A stretch of 10,848 nt of DNA from Candidatus Woesearchaeota archaeon (GCA_018303645.1 JAGVXR010000010.1:1-10848); one strand, 5' to 3'. Shown: positions 4,342-10,730, counted from the first letter of the stretch. The notes: a model not told the origin generated them from the letters alone. Program-made: numbers and translations.

Positions 4342-5048
4342 CCAAAATAACTCAGCTTCTTCTTATCAGATATCTCCTGTGCTTCCTGGCTCTTTTGCAT
4401 TATAGTCTTCAGCTTCTCCTCGAACTTTGCAGCCTGCTCCAGCAAAGGCTTGTAGTCAATGTCCATCCCAAGGTACTTGTCAAGGGCTTCTATTACCTTT
4501 GCAGCAGCCTTGCTGTCTGGCAAATTGCTATGTGTTTCAGCAAAAAGGCAGCTTAAAGGCAATTTTTCAACCCTGAGCAGGATTGCGCCTGTAACCCCGA
4601 TGATTATGCCTTCCTTTAAAGCAGATATGCCTGCCTTTTCAAAAGCCTTTGCATTCTTTTCATTGTTGGAATAGTAAAACACCCTCGAGCCGTCGCTGTC
4701 CTCGCCTGAGCCGACCCCCTCCAATGATATCACTTCCCTTGCCTGCAAATCAGAAGCCAGCTTTCCTACGGCGCTTGCCATGCCCCATTCGTAATGGGTT
4801 GCAGCTGTTATTGCATGCAGAATAACCACATTGTGCTCTGCATTGTAGAATATGCCCAATGGCTCAACAACCTTGTTTTCGTGTATTGCAACCATTGCAG
4901 GCATGTCATCAAACAAAATTTTGCCTATCTGCTCTGTCTTTAGGTGCTCAATCAGGAACTCTGAGGCAATAGTGCCCACAAGCCCAAAACCCGGAAATCC
5001 CTCGATTATTATGCAGTTCTTTGGCTTTTTCCACAGCTTTATTTCCAT
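4338..5048 (-). CDS. PAC2-family proteasome assembly chaperone (PbaA/PbaB-like)
   Basis: The gene encodes 236 residues of the archaeal PAC2 family (COG2047). Diagnostic blocks are IIIEGFPGFGLVGTIASEFL at 13-32, the strand NVVILHAI at 73-80, GVTGAILL at 151-158 and the PD-x2-AA segment after ETHSNL at 171-182. A Lys/Glu-rich helix (about 202-228) follows, and the chain ends in KLSYFG. Family members help assemble the 20S proteasome, and some use a C-terminal hydrophobic-Tyr-X tail to dock on the alpha ring. Here the last three residues are YFG, a near match with Phe in place of Tyr. The ATG at 5048 has a clear Shine-Dalgarno, AAGAGGT, five bases upstream. It follows proB on the same strand after 88 bases but has its own promoter-like box. 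Convergent with the HExxH gene. Confidence 0.88.
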   Translation of the reverse strand: MEIKLWKKPKNCIIIEGFPGFGLVGTIASEFLIEHLKTEQIGKILFDDMPAMVAIHENKVVEPLGIFYNAEHNVVILHAITAATHYEWGMASAVGKLASDLQAREVISLEGVGSGEDSDGSRVFYYSNNEKNAKAFEKAGISALKEGIIIGVTGAILLRVEKLPLSCLFAETHSNLPDSKAAAKVIEALDKYLGMDIDYKPLLEQAAKFEEKLKTIMQKSQEAQEISDKKKLSYFG

Positions 5049-5053
5049 AAAAT

Positions 5054-5060
5054 ACCTCTT
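5054..5060 (-). promoter_or_regulatory. Shine-Dalgarno site of the PAC2 gene
   Basis: AAGAGGT on the minus strand (5060-5054), five bases before the ATG at 5048. It is one of few true ribosome-binding sites here and fixes this start. A leadered mRNA is expected. Confidence 0.65.
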
Positions 5061-5090
5061 TTCCTGCCCGAATCTGTATTTTTGTAGGTA

Positions 5091-5103
5091 ATTTTAAAAT
5101 ATA
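5091..5103 (-). promoter_or_regulatory. TATA box of the PAC2 gene
   Basis: On the minus strand TATATTTTAAAAT (5103-5091) predicts a start near 5071, giving a leader of some 20-25 bases that contains the Shine-Dalgarno. This suggests PAC2 can be expressed independently of proB. Confidence 0.5.
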
Positions 5104-5136
5104 CTAATATTGTCAAAGCTATAAAAATGTTTTCTT

Positions 5137-5919
5137 TTATTTTGGATAAAAAATTGTTCCGATATCCTCATTGCTGAGCACCTTAAGCAAGACATTGCCT
5201 GTTTTGCCGTTTGCTATGACAACAATCGCGCCCGCCTTTGTAGCTGTTTTTGCGGCCTTAACCTTGGTTTGTACGCCTCCAATCCCAAGCTGGCTTGATT
5301 TCCCGTTAATCGCCTCAATGTTCCTGCTGATGTCATGAATTTCTTTTATCAAGACTGCATTTTTATGCTGAGGATCCTTATTAAACAAGCCGTCTACATC
5401 CGTAAGTATCACCAGCAAATCTGCTTTCATCTTGCTTGCAATCAATGCTGACAAGTTGTCGTTGTCGCCAAAAGAAGGCCCTATCTCATCTATAGATATC
5501 GGGTCGTTTTCATTGATTATCGGCACAACTCCCAATTTAAGCAGTTTGTTAAGGCTGCTGCGGAAATTCTTGAAAGTTTTTTTGTCTGAAAAAGCTTCGT
5601 ATGTAATAAGTATCTGGGCAACCTTTATGTTATGCCTGCCAAAAAATGAGTGATACCTTGACATAAGTATATTCTGCCCGACAGCCGCGCATACCTGCTG
5701 CATCGTAACATCTTTTGGCCTTGAACTAAGTTTTAATTCCTTCATGCCGGCGCCGATTGCCCCGCTGGTTATCACAATAACTTTCCTACCTCTGCTTTTG
5801 ATTCCTGCAATCTGGGCAACAAGCCTCTTTAACAAGCCTGAATTCAGCATGCCATTCCTGCCTGTAATTACATTGGTGCCAATCTTTACAACAATCCTTT
5901 TTGCCTTTATGTTTCTCAT
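5137..5919 (-). CDS. proB: Glutamate 5-kinase (proline biosynthesis, step 1)
   Basis: The enzyme phosphorylates glutamate with ATP to gamma-glutamyl phosphate. The 260 residues form a complete amino-acid-kinase domain: the ATP-binding strand IVVKIGTNVIT at 9-19, SGAIGAG at 52-58, AAVGQNILM at 78-86, the glutamate-binding block INENDPIS at 135-142, FGDNDNLSALIASKMKADLL at 150-169, TDVDGLFNKDP at 173-183 and GIGGVQTKVKAA at 212-223 (GTGGM-x-TK in most homologues). The C-terminal PUA domain found in enterobacterial enzymes (about 367 residues) is absent; single-domain ProB is known elsewhere. The ATG at 5919 lies 26 bases after a TATA box, so this gene seems to have its own leaderless start rather than reading through from proA, 335 bases upstream. 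Cytoplasmic. The kinase is normally feedback-inhibited by proline. Confidence 0.95.
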   Translation of the reverse strand: MRNIKAKRIVVKIGTNVITGRNGMLNSGLLKRLVAQIAGIKSRGRKVIVITSGAIGAGMKELKLSSRPKDVTMQQVCAAVGQNILMSRYHSFFGRHNIKVAQILITYEAFSDKKTFKNFRSSLNKLLKLGVVPIINENDPISIDEIGPSFGDNDNLSALIASKMKADLLVILTDVDGLFNKDPQHKNAVLIKEIHDISRNIEAINGKSSQLGIGGVQTKVKAAKTATKAGAIVVIANGKTGNVLLKVLSNEDIGTIFYPK

Positions 5920-5940
5920 TTGACGTTTTTATATGATTTT

Positions 5941-5950
5941 TAAATTTAAA
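5941..5950 (-). promoter_or_regulatory. TATA box of proB
   Basis: TTTAAATTTA (5950-5941 on the minus strand), centred about 26 bases before the ATG at 5919, implies a leaderless proB mRNA. A second A/T box, CATATAAAAA (5936-5927), is too close to the ATG to serve it. Confidence 0.5.
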
Positions 5951-6180
5951 TCCGTCGCTGCGCGACATTATTTACGCTCGGCGGCAAGGCAACAACTGCT
6001 TTTCTGAATGTTTTGCATCAGCAGCCTGGTTGAACGCGAGCGACCTGCTTGCGAGCATGTTCGCAAGCTCACATGCAACAGCGAGCGTTCTCGCACGCAA
6101 CTACTGCCTCGCCTATTCATTATACGAATGAAATAGCAAGCGGTTTACTTTTATCGCCTATGCAGCGCAAAGTCGCTCTC
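5951..6180. ncRNA. GC-rich, hairpin-rich gap; candidate structured RNA
   Basis: Between proA and proB lies a 335-base gap without an open frame. Bases 5951-6180 are far G/C-richer than the A/T-rich intergenic DNA elsewhere in this window. They contain a perfect 8-bp stem GCTTGCGA/TCGCAAGC (6047-6054 with 6061-6068), a 5-bp tetraloop stem GCGAG/CTCGC (6081-6085 with 6090-6094), a stem TTCATT/AATGAA with flanking CTA/TAG (6113-6136) and AGCG/CGCT (6163-6176). GCGAGC recurs several times. In A/T-rich archaea such islands are often functional RNAs. The strand is undecided: the minus strand would make it a proA 3' or proB upstream RNA. No tRNA, RNase P or SRP signature was found. Confidence 0.4.
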
Positions 6181-6198
6181 ATTAGTGTTTGAAATTTT
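6158..6198 (-). repeat. Dispersed intergenic element, copy B (3' of proA)
   Basis: The 41-base partner of 2319-2356: AAAATTTCAAA, then GAGAGCG, CTTTG and CTGCATAG on the minus strand, with a three-base insertion and a few substitutions relative to copy A. It lies 57 bases past the proA stop, in the same strand and orientation relative to its upstream gene as copy A. Its GAAATTTTTATTTC side can form a 6-bp A/T stem (6190-6205). Confidence 0.55.
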
Positions 6199-6254
6199 TA
6201 TTTCATCAATGGATTATTTTTATTTCGTTTTATTTTTATTGATTTAATAACTTC

Positions 6255-7550
6255 CTAAAATAACTTCTTAATAACTTTATGCCTGAATTTCTTTGCATTT
6301 TTCCCAATATAATCCTTTACAACATGCCCTTTGCCCGTCAATTTGTACTTGTAAATAACCAGCCCTTCAAGTCCAACAGGGCCTCTTGCATGAATTTTCG
6401 CAGTGCTTATGCCGACTTCAGCGCCTTTCCCATATCTAAATCCGTCTGCAAACCTTGTTGAGGCGTTCCACATGACAGACGCTGAATCAACCAAATCCAT
6501 GAAAACATCTGCATTTTTCTTGTTCTCTGTTACTATGGCGTCAGTGTGCTTCGAGCCGTGCCTGTTTATGTGGCTTATCGCTTCATTTAAGTTATTTACA
6601 ATCCTGACAGACAATACCGAATCATTGTATTCAGTATCCCAGTCTTTTTCAGTTGCTTTGTTTATGCCGCTTGCTATCTTTCTTGTTTTTTCATCCCCTC
6701 TTACCTCTACATTCGCCTGCTGGAATTTCCTAATCATCAAAGGCAGGAATCTTTTTACTATGTCCTTATGCACAAGCATTGTTTCCATTGCATTGCATAC
6801 AGCTGGATACTGGCATTTTGCGTCAAAGCAAATACCAATCGCCTTTTTTACATCGGCATACTTGTCAACATAGATATGGCAGATGCCTTCAGAATGCCCA
6901 AGCACTGGAATTTTTGTGTGCTCCTGCACATACTTTACAAAACTGCCAGAACCTCTTGGTATGACTAGGTTAATATGGCTGTCCAATTTCAGCATTTCAG
7001 CTACCTCTTCCCTTGTCTCAATAAGCTGGACAGAGCCTTTTGGAATGCCATTTTTTTCCGCAGCTTTTGATATAATTTCAACTAAAATCCTGTTTGAATT
7101 TTTGGCTTCTGAGCCGCCTTTTAATATCACTGAATTTCCTGATTTGAGGCAGAGCGCGGATATCTGCACAGCAGCGTCTGGGCGCGACTCAAAAATAGCT
7201 CCAATCACCCCTATAGGGCATGTTACCCGGTAAAGCATCAAGCCTTTGTCAAGCTCGACCTGCGACAAAACCCTGCCAACAGGGTCTTCGAGCCTTGCAA
7301 CGCTTCTGACCTCTCCTGTCATCTCGCTTATTTTGTGATTGTCGAGCATGAGCCTTTTGAGTAAAGCATAGCTTAATTTTGATTTTTTAGCTTCTTCAAC
7401 ATCCTTTTCATTTGCCCTGAGAATAGCATTTGAATTATTTTTTATGGAGTCAGCTATCTCCAATAATGCCTTGTTCTTGATTTTTGTCGGCAATGCTGCT
7501 AACTTGATTGATGCTTCTTTTGCAATTTGTACTTGTTTTAGCACGCTCAT
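6255..7550 (-). CDS. proA: Gamma-glutamyl phosphate reductase (proline biosynthesis, step 2)
   Basis: The enzyme reduces gamma-glutamyl phosphate with NADPH to glutamate 5-semialdehyde, which cyclises to pyrroline-5-carboxylate. The 431 residues are full length. Visible blocks: PIGVIGAIFESRPDAAVQIS at 112-131, the cofactor-side ILKGGSEAKNSN at 142-153, INLVIPRGSGSFVKYV at 193-208, the catalytic segment CQYPAVCNAMETMLVH at 246-261 with nucleophile C252, and RFADGFRYGKGAEVGISTAK followed by IHARGPVGLEGL near the C-terminus. A basic tail (KNAKKFRHKVIKKLF) extends past the usual end. Its ATG overlaps the proC stop by four bases (ATGA), so the two are translationally coupled. GGGGAA just before the start can act as ribosome-binding site. 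ProA works with ProB, encoded downstream on the same strand. Confidence 0.97.
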   Translation of the reverse strand: MSVLKQVQIAKEASIKLAALPTKIKNKALLEIADSIKNNSNAILRANEKDVEEAKKSKLSYALLKRLMLDNHKISEMTGEVRSVARLEDPVGRVLSQVELDKGLMLYRVTCPIGVIGAIFESRPDAAVQISALCLKSGNSVILKGGSEAKNSNRILVEIISKAAEKNGIPKGSVQLIETREEVAEMLKLDSHINLVIPRGSGSFVKYVQEHTKIPVLGHSEGICHIYVDKYADVKKAIGICFDAKCQYPAVCNAMETMLVHKDIVKRFLPLMIRKFQQANVEVRGDEKTRKIASGINKATEKDWDTEYNDSVLSVRIVNNLNEAISHINRHGSKHTDAIVTENKKNADVFMDLVDSASVMWNASTRFADGFRYGKGAEVGISTAKIHARGPVGLEGLVIYKYKLTGKGHVVKDYIGKNAKKFRHKVIKKLF

Positions 7551-8341
7551 TTCCCCAATTCCTCGCTTCTTTTTACGGCAGCGTCTATAGTTTTTATTAA
7601 AATATCCTTGACTTTATGTTTTTTCAATATCCTTAATCCGGCAATAGTAGTTCCTTTTTTTGATGCAACCATCCCTATCATCTCTTCTGGTATCAGGTTT
7701 TTCTCCATCAACAGCTTGCCTGTTCCCAAAGCAGTCTGGCAGGCAAGCTTAAAAGCAATATCTTTTGGCAAGCCGTTTTTAATGCCTGCTTCTGCAAATG
7801 CGCCTATAAAATATGCAAAAAAAGCAGGTCCTGAGCCGCTGATTGCAGTAACAGCGTCAAGCAAATTTTCTTTCACTAGGAATGCAATGCCGGCGCTGTT
7901 TAATAATTCTGAAACATTTTTAATGTCCTGCTTTGTTGCACGCCTGTTTGCGGAAAACCCGGCAGCCATCTCTCCGGCTAAGCAGTTTATATTTGGCATA
8001 ACCCTTATTATTCTTTTATTTTTTAATTTAGATTCCAAATGCTTTAGTTTAATGCCTGCTGCTATCGAAACAACAAGATAATCTCCGGCAGCATTCCTGA
8101 TTTCATTTAAAACATTATCCATATCCTGCGGCTTTACGCACACAAAAACAATATCTGAATTTTTAATTGCTTCCCTGTTGTCTGTCGTTGTTACTATTTT
8201 CAAATATTTTTTTATCCTGTTCAAATTTTCATTGCTTTTATCGCTTGCGATTATGGATTTTGCCAGCTTTTTATTGTAAATGCAGCTAATCAAGGCAGCT
8301 GCCATTTTTCCTGCTCCGATAAAAGCTATTCTTTGCTTCAT
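7547..8341 (-). CDS. proC: Pyrroline-5-carboxylate reductase (proline biosynthesis, step 3)
   Basis: The enzyme makes L-proline from pyrroline-5-carboxylate with NAD(P)H. It has 264 residues, the normal length. An N-terminal Rossmann fold with IAFIGAGKMAAALI at 5-18 binds the cofactor, followed by FVCVKPQDM at 66-74 and VMPNINC at 114-120. The C-terminal dimer and active-site domain has TAISGSGPAFFAYFIGAFAE at 165-184 and VASKKGTTIAGL at 225-236. In most homologues the last block reads SPGGTTIAGL, so KK replaces PG here. Whether this affects activity is unknown, since the rest of the signature is intact. It is the first gene of a proC-proA operon. The ATG at 8341 lies about 29 bases after a TATA box and is divergent from ppcA. 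Confidence 0.96.
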   Translation of the reverse strand: MKQRIAFIGAGKMAAALISCIYNKKLAKSIIASDKSNENLNRIKKYLKIVTTTDNREAIKNSDIVFVCVKPQDMDNVLNEIRNAAGDYLVVSIAAGIKLKHLESKLKNKRIIRVMPNINCLAGEMAAGFSANRRATKQDIKNVSELLNSAGIAFLVKENLLDAVTAISGSGPAFFAYFIGAFAEAGIKNGLPKDIAFKLACQTALGTGKLLMEKNLIPEEMIGMVASKKGTTIAGLRILKKHKVKDILIKTIDAAVKRSEELGK

Positions 8342-8365
8342 AGTTTATATATAAATAATATCTAA

Positions 8366-8375
8366 TTTATAAACT
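8366..8375 (-). promoter_or_regulatory. TATA box of the proC-proA operon
   Basis: TTTATAAATT (minus strand, 8375-8366) is centred about 29 bases upstream of the proC ATG, for a near-leaderless mRNA. A second run, TTTATATATAAAC (8356-8344), is too close to serve that start. Confidence 0.5.
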
Positions 8376-8394
8376 TCTTGGTTTTTAAAAGCAA

Positions 8395-8404
8395 CATATT
8401 TAAA
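8395..8404 (+). promoter_or_regulatory. TATA box of ppcA
   Basis: ATATTTAAAC, centred near 8400, predicts transcription from about 8425, right at the ATG at 8426. It shares the 84-base divergent spacer with the proC promoter, so the two transcripts are only some 80 bases apart. Confidence 0.55.
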
Positions 8405-8425
8405 CCAGCCAAAAATCCTATGGGC

Positions 8426-9898
8426 ATGCCCGAACACAATGTGTCAAGGACAATGTCAACACAGCATCCTGATAATGTGAATAACCCTTTTTTTTCCGAC
8501 AGCCCGGAGCTTGCCGGCGAAGACGAGATAAAAGAGGTTTTTTACACGTACTCCCATATTCATTCAAGAGAGCAGTTGTGGGACTGCGAGGGCAAGGAGG
8601 TTGACAATTTTGTCATCAAGAAGCTGCTTAGCAAGTACGAGCCATATTTTTCAAGGCACAAGCTTGGAAAAGACGTTTTTCTTACATTGAGGGTGCCTAA
8701 CCCTTCCATAGAAAAGAGCGAGGCAAAAATATTGCTTGAAACATTAGAGAGCATACCGAGAAATTTTGATGCTGCAAAATTGTTTTATAACGAGGACATT
8801 GCGCCTATCTTTGAGATTGCATTGCCTATGACTACTGATTACAGGGAGCTTGTCAGGATTGCTGAATACTACAAGCATCATGTTGTCGGCAAGCAGCACC
8901 ATAAACTGGGCGATATAACAATAAAGGAATGGATAGGGCATTTCAAGCCCGAAACACTGAGGATAATACCATTAATAGAAACAAAGGAAAACATCCTGAA
9001 TCCCGAGAAGATTGTAGAGAATTACATCAGGGAAGAGAAAATTGAGGATTATCAGCGAGTTTGGCTTGCAAGGAGCGACCCTGCTTTGAACTATGGCAAC
9101 CTTGCAACTGTCTTAATGCTCAAGGTCTCTTTCCAGAAGCTTCATGAGTTGCAGAAAAGGGTTTCAATTGATATTTTGCCTATTCTTGGATGCGGCTCTG
9201 CCCCTTTCAGGGGAAACTTCAAGCCGACCAACATAAAGAATTGCGTAAAGGGATACCCAAGCGTTTATACTTTTACTTTGCAGTCCGCATTCAAGTATGA
9301 TTATAACATAAAGGATGTTACTAATGCCGTGAAGTTTTTGAATGAGTCGAAGCCTTCCAATCCTGTTGATGTAGATGAAAGAAGGTGTACTGCAATCATC
9401 GAGAAATTAATGAAAGAATACCAGAAGGAAGTCGGGCTTATAGTGGAATTTATCAATAACATAACTCCCTATGTGCCCTCAAGAAGAAAAAGAAAGCTTC
9501 ATATCGGCTTGTTTGGATACTCAAGAAGCGTTGGCGAGTTGAAACTGCCGAGGGCAATCACATTTTGCGCTGCCCTGTATTCTTACGGGTTGCCGCCTGA
9601 AATTTTAGGGTTAAGCGTTTTGGACAGCAAGGACATTGATTACATAAAAGATATTTATGCCAACTTTGACAATGACTTAAGGGATTCTTTGCAGTATCTT
9701 AATGAGAACAACCTCAAAATATTTCCTCAGGAAATAATTAAAAAAATTGAAGCCGCAGCCAAACTGGTTGATTATGATACGGATGAAAAGCACAAGAAAA
9801 TAACTTCCATAATCCTTGACGACCTGAAAAGAAAAGACTACATGCAGCTTTCCGAGAACATAGCAAGGGCTGGGTTTGTGAGGGGGTTTTTGGGATAA
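8426..9898 (+). CDS. ppcA: Archaeal-type phosphoenolpyruvate carboxylase
   Basis: The enzyme carboxylates PEP with bicarbonate to oxaloacetate, an anaplerotic step feeding aspartate and glutamate family synthesis. With 490 residues from the ATG at 8426 it fits the archaeal PEPC family (PEPcase_2), about half the size of bacterial and plant PEPC. Conserved landmarks are MSTQHPDN at 10-17 (the N-terminal signature of this family), RVPNPS at 89-94, ARSDPALNYG at 215-224 and GCGSAPFRGN at 255-264, the glycine-rich active-site segment, then RAITFCAALYSYGLPPEILG in the last third. The start at 8426 is chosen because it lies 26 bases after the TATA box. ATG 8420 and TTG 8378 are in frame upstream, and nothing conserved is lost by starting at 8426. 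Single gene, divergent from proC. Confidence 0.95.
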   Translation: MPEHNVSRTMSTQHPDNVNNPFFSDSPELAGEDEIKEVFYTYSHIHSREQLWDCEGKEVDNFVIKKLLSKYEPYFSRHKLGKDVFLTLRVPNPSIEKSEAKILLETLESIPRNFDAAKLFYNEDIAPIFEIALPMTTDYRELVRIAEYYKHHVVGKQHHKLGDITIKEWIGHFKPETLRIIPLIETKENILNPEKIVENYIREEKIEDYQRVWLARSDPALNYGNLATVLMLKVSFQKLHELQKRVSIDILPILGCGSAPFRGNFKPTNIKNCVKGYPSVYTFTLQSAFKYDYNIKDVTNAVKFLNESKPSNPVDVDERRCTAIIEKLMKEYQKEVGLIVEFINNITPYVPSRRKRKLHIGLFGYSRSVGELKLPRAITFCAALYSYGLPPEILGLSVLDSKDIDYIKDIYANFDNDLRDSLQYLNENNLKIFPQEIIKKIEAAAKLVDYDTDEKHKKITSIILDDLKRKDYMQLSENIARAGFVRGFLG

Positions 9899-9931
9899 GT
9901 AATAAGGCAAAAACCAAAATATTTATATGAA

Positions 9932-9948
9932 AAAAATCGAAGATTTTT
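9932..9948 (+). terminator. A/T hairpin with T-run after ppcA
   Basis: AAAAATC-GAA-GATTTTT is a perfect 7-bp stem, 33 bases past the ppcA stop, whose 3' arm ends in five T. It may help end the ppcA transcript. It also lies just after a TATA-like ATATTTATATG (9920-9930) that could feed the next operon. Confidence 0.35.
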
Positions 9949-9961
9949 GAATATAAATGTC

Positions 9962-10018
9962 CGAAAATGCTCACATTTTCGATACATTTATATATAAGGA
10001 TATCTCTAAAGATATCTT
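9962..10018 (+). promoter_or_regulatory. Promoter with two palindromes, likely operator of the third toxin-antitoxin pair
   Basis: A perfect 8-bp inverted repeat CGAAAATG-CTCA-CATTTTCG (9962-9981) lies directly upstream of the TATA box TTTATATATAA (9987-9997). A second palindrome GATATCT-CTAA-AGATATC (9999-10016), extendable to 9997-10018, lies between TATA and the predicted start near 10018. This is the usual placing for operators of self-regulating toxin-antitoxin operons. The AbrB-domain antitoxin encoded downstream is the obvious binder (inference). Confidence 0.5.
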
Positions 10019-10037
10019 ATATGTATTAAGGGGCTTT

Positions 10038-10340
10038 ATGTTTGATATAACTTATAAAAGTTTAAGAATTGAGCCGACACTTAGCGCAAGCAGAGAGTTA
10101 ATGAAGGAAGGCAAAGACCTTAATGACGTATTGGAAATTTTGGAAGAAGGTTATGATTGCAGCGCTTCAAAAAGGAAATCCAATATTATAGAAAAATGCC
10201 TAAAAAAGGGAAACAAAGAATATAAGGCAGTAGTAGCTCAAACGGAGGTAACCTATCCTGATAATTACACTGAAAAGGTGTGGCGCTTAATACATTTTGG
10301 CAAAATTACTTATAAAAAACAAAGGAGGAGGAAAAAATGA
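10038..10340 (+). CDS. DUF4258/BrnT-like putative toxin
   Basis: The gene encodes 100 residues from the ATG at 10038. The pattern SASRELMKEGKDLNDVLEILEEG (helix, Lys/Glu turn, DV-x-E-x-LEEG) followed by a basic SKRK patch (44-47) and two strands, EYKAVVAQTEV and TEKVWRLIHFGK, resembles DUF4258/BrnT-type small RelE-fold proteins, which are often RNase toxins. The start is chosen because AAGGGG (10028-10033) lies four bases upstream and a TATA box lies at 9987-9997. A longer reading from ATG 9957 adds 27 residues encoded largely by the two promoter palindromes. The stop overlaps the antitoxin ATG (ATGA), so the genes are coupled. Gene order is toxin first, the reverse of the other two modules here. 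The family call is by pattern and moderate. Confidence 0.65.
   Translation: MFDITYKSLRIEPTLSASRELMKEGKDLNDVLEILEEGYDCSASKRKSNIIEKCLKKGNKEYKAVVAQTEVTYPDNYTEKVWRLIHFGKITYKKQRRRKK
10324..10331 (+). promoter_or_regulatory. Strong Shine-Dalgarno of the zinc ribbon-AbrB gene
   Basis: GGAGGAGG five bases before the ATG at 10337, inside the end of the upstream coding region. It is the strongest ribosome-binding site in the window, which would favour more antitoxin than toxin from one mRNA. Confidence 0.7.
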
Positions 10341-10663
10341 AACGCGACATATGGAACGCAGTCCATAAATGCACTAAATGCAACGAAGTCATGAAAAAAA
10401 ATGTTTTTATGGTAGGGGGAGTCAGCGTCAGGGGCTGGGAATGCCATAAATGCAGAGAATCGGTATTGCACCCAGAAGATGCTCAGAAGATGTTTGTGTT
10501 CAATAAGCTCAGAAAAGGCTTGTCTGTAAAAGTCGGAGAGTTAGGAAAGAATTTAATAATGCGCTTTCCAAAGGAAGTAGCCGAGTTTTACAAAATATCC
10601 AAAGGTGAAGAAATAAAATTAAAAGCGGACAGTTTTAATAAGATTGAATTGGACATCGCATGA
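10337..10663 (+). CDS. Zinc ribbon-AbrB fusion, putative antitoxin
   Basis: The gene encodes 108 residues in two parts. Residues 1-45 form a zinc ribbon with CTKC at 12-15 and CHKC at 36-39, followed by the LHPEDAQK linker. Residues 62-97 form a swapped-hairpin AbrB/MazE-type DNA-binding domain: LSVKVGELGKNLIMRFPKEV, then the KISKGEEIKLKAD segment. The N-terminal Cys4 module plus C-terminal DNA-binding module recalls the MqsA layout, but MqsA has a helix-turn-helix in place of AbrB. It overlaps the DUF4258-like gene by four bases, and the two presumably form a toxin-antitoxin pair. It would repress its own promoter through the palindromes at 9962-10018 (inference). Domain calls are good; the role is inferred from the pairing. 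Confidence 0.75.
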   Translation: MKRDIWNAVHKCTKCNEVMKKNVFMVGGVSVRGWECHKCRESVLHPEDAQKMFVFNKLRKGLSVKVGELGKNLIMRFPKEVAEFYKISKGEEIKLKADSFNKIELDIA

Positions 10664-10688
10664 GTTTATATGATGCATTTTGTTCTAT

Positions 10689-10730
10689 AGCAAATGACAC
10701 AATTATTTATACATAAATAAGTCATTTGCT
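10689..10730. repeat. Long inverted repeat, 17 paired bases with one bulge
   Basis: AGCAAATGAC (10689-10698) pairs perfectly with GTCATTTGCT (10721-10730), and inside it TTATTTA (10703-10709) pairs with TAAATAA (10714-10720) around a TACA loop. Only the four bases ACAA (10699-10702) stay unpaired on one side. It lies 26 bases after the antitoxin stop. It could stabilise or end the operon mRNA, or be a protein-binding site. Confidence 0.55.

Noticed and set aside
6403..8081. Long plus-strand open frames of 116-157 codons across proA and proC
   Set aside because: They lie wholly opposite two full-length, well-conserved enzymes and show no family pattern.
8378..8425. Longer ppcA reading from TTG 8378
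   Set aside because: It would overlap the ppcA TATA box and adds nothing conserved before the MSTQHPDN signature.
9957..10037. 27-residue N-terminal extension of the DUF4258-like protein
   Set aside because: The extra codons coincide with two promoter palindromes and the TATA box; ATG 10038 has its own Shine-Dalgarno AAGGGG.
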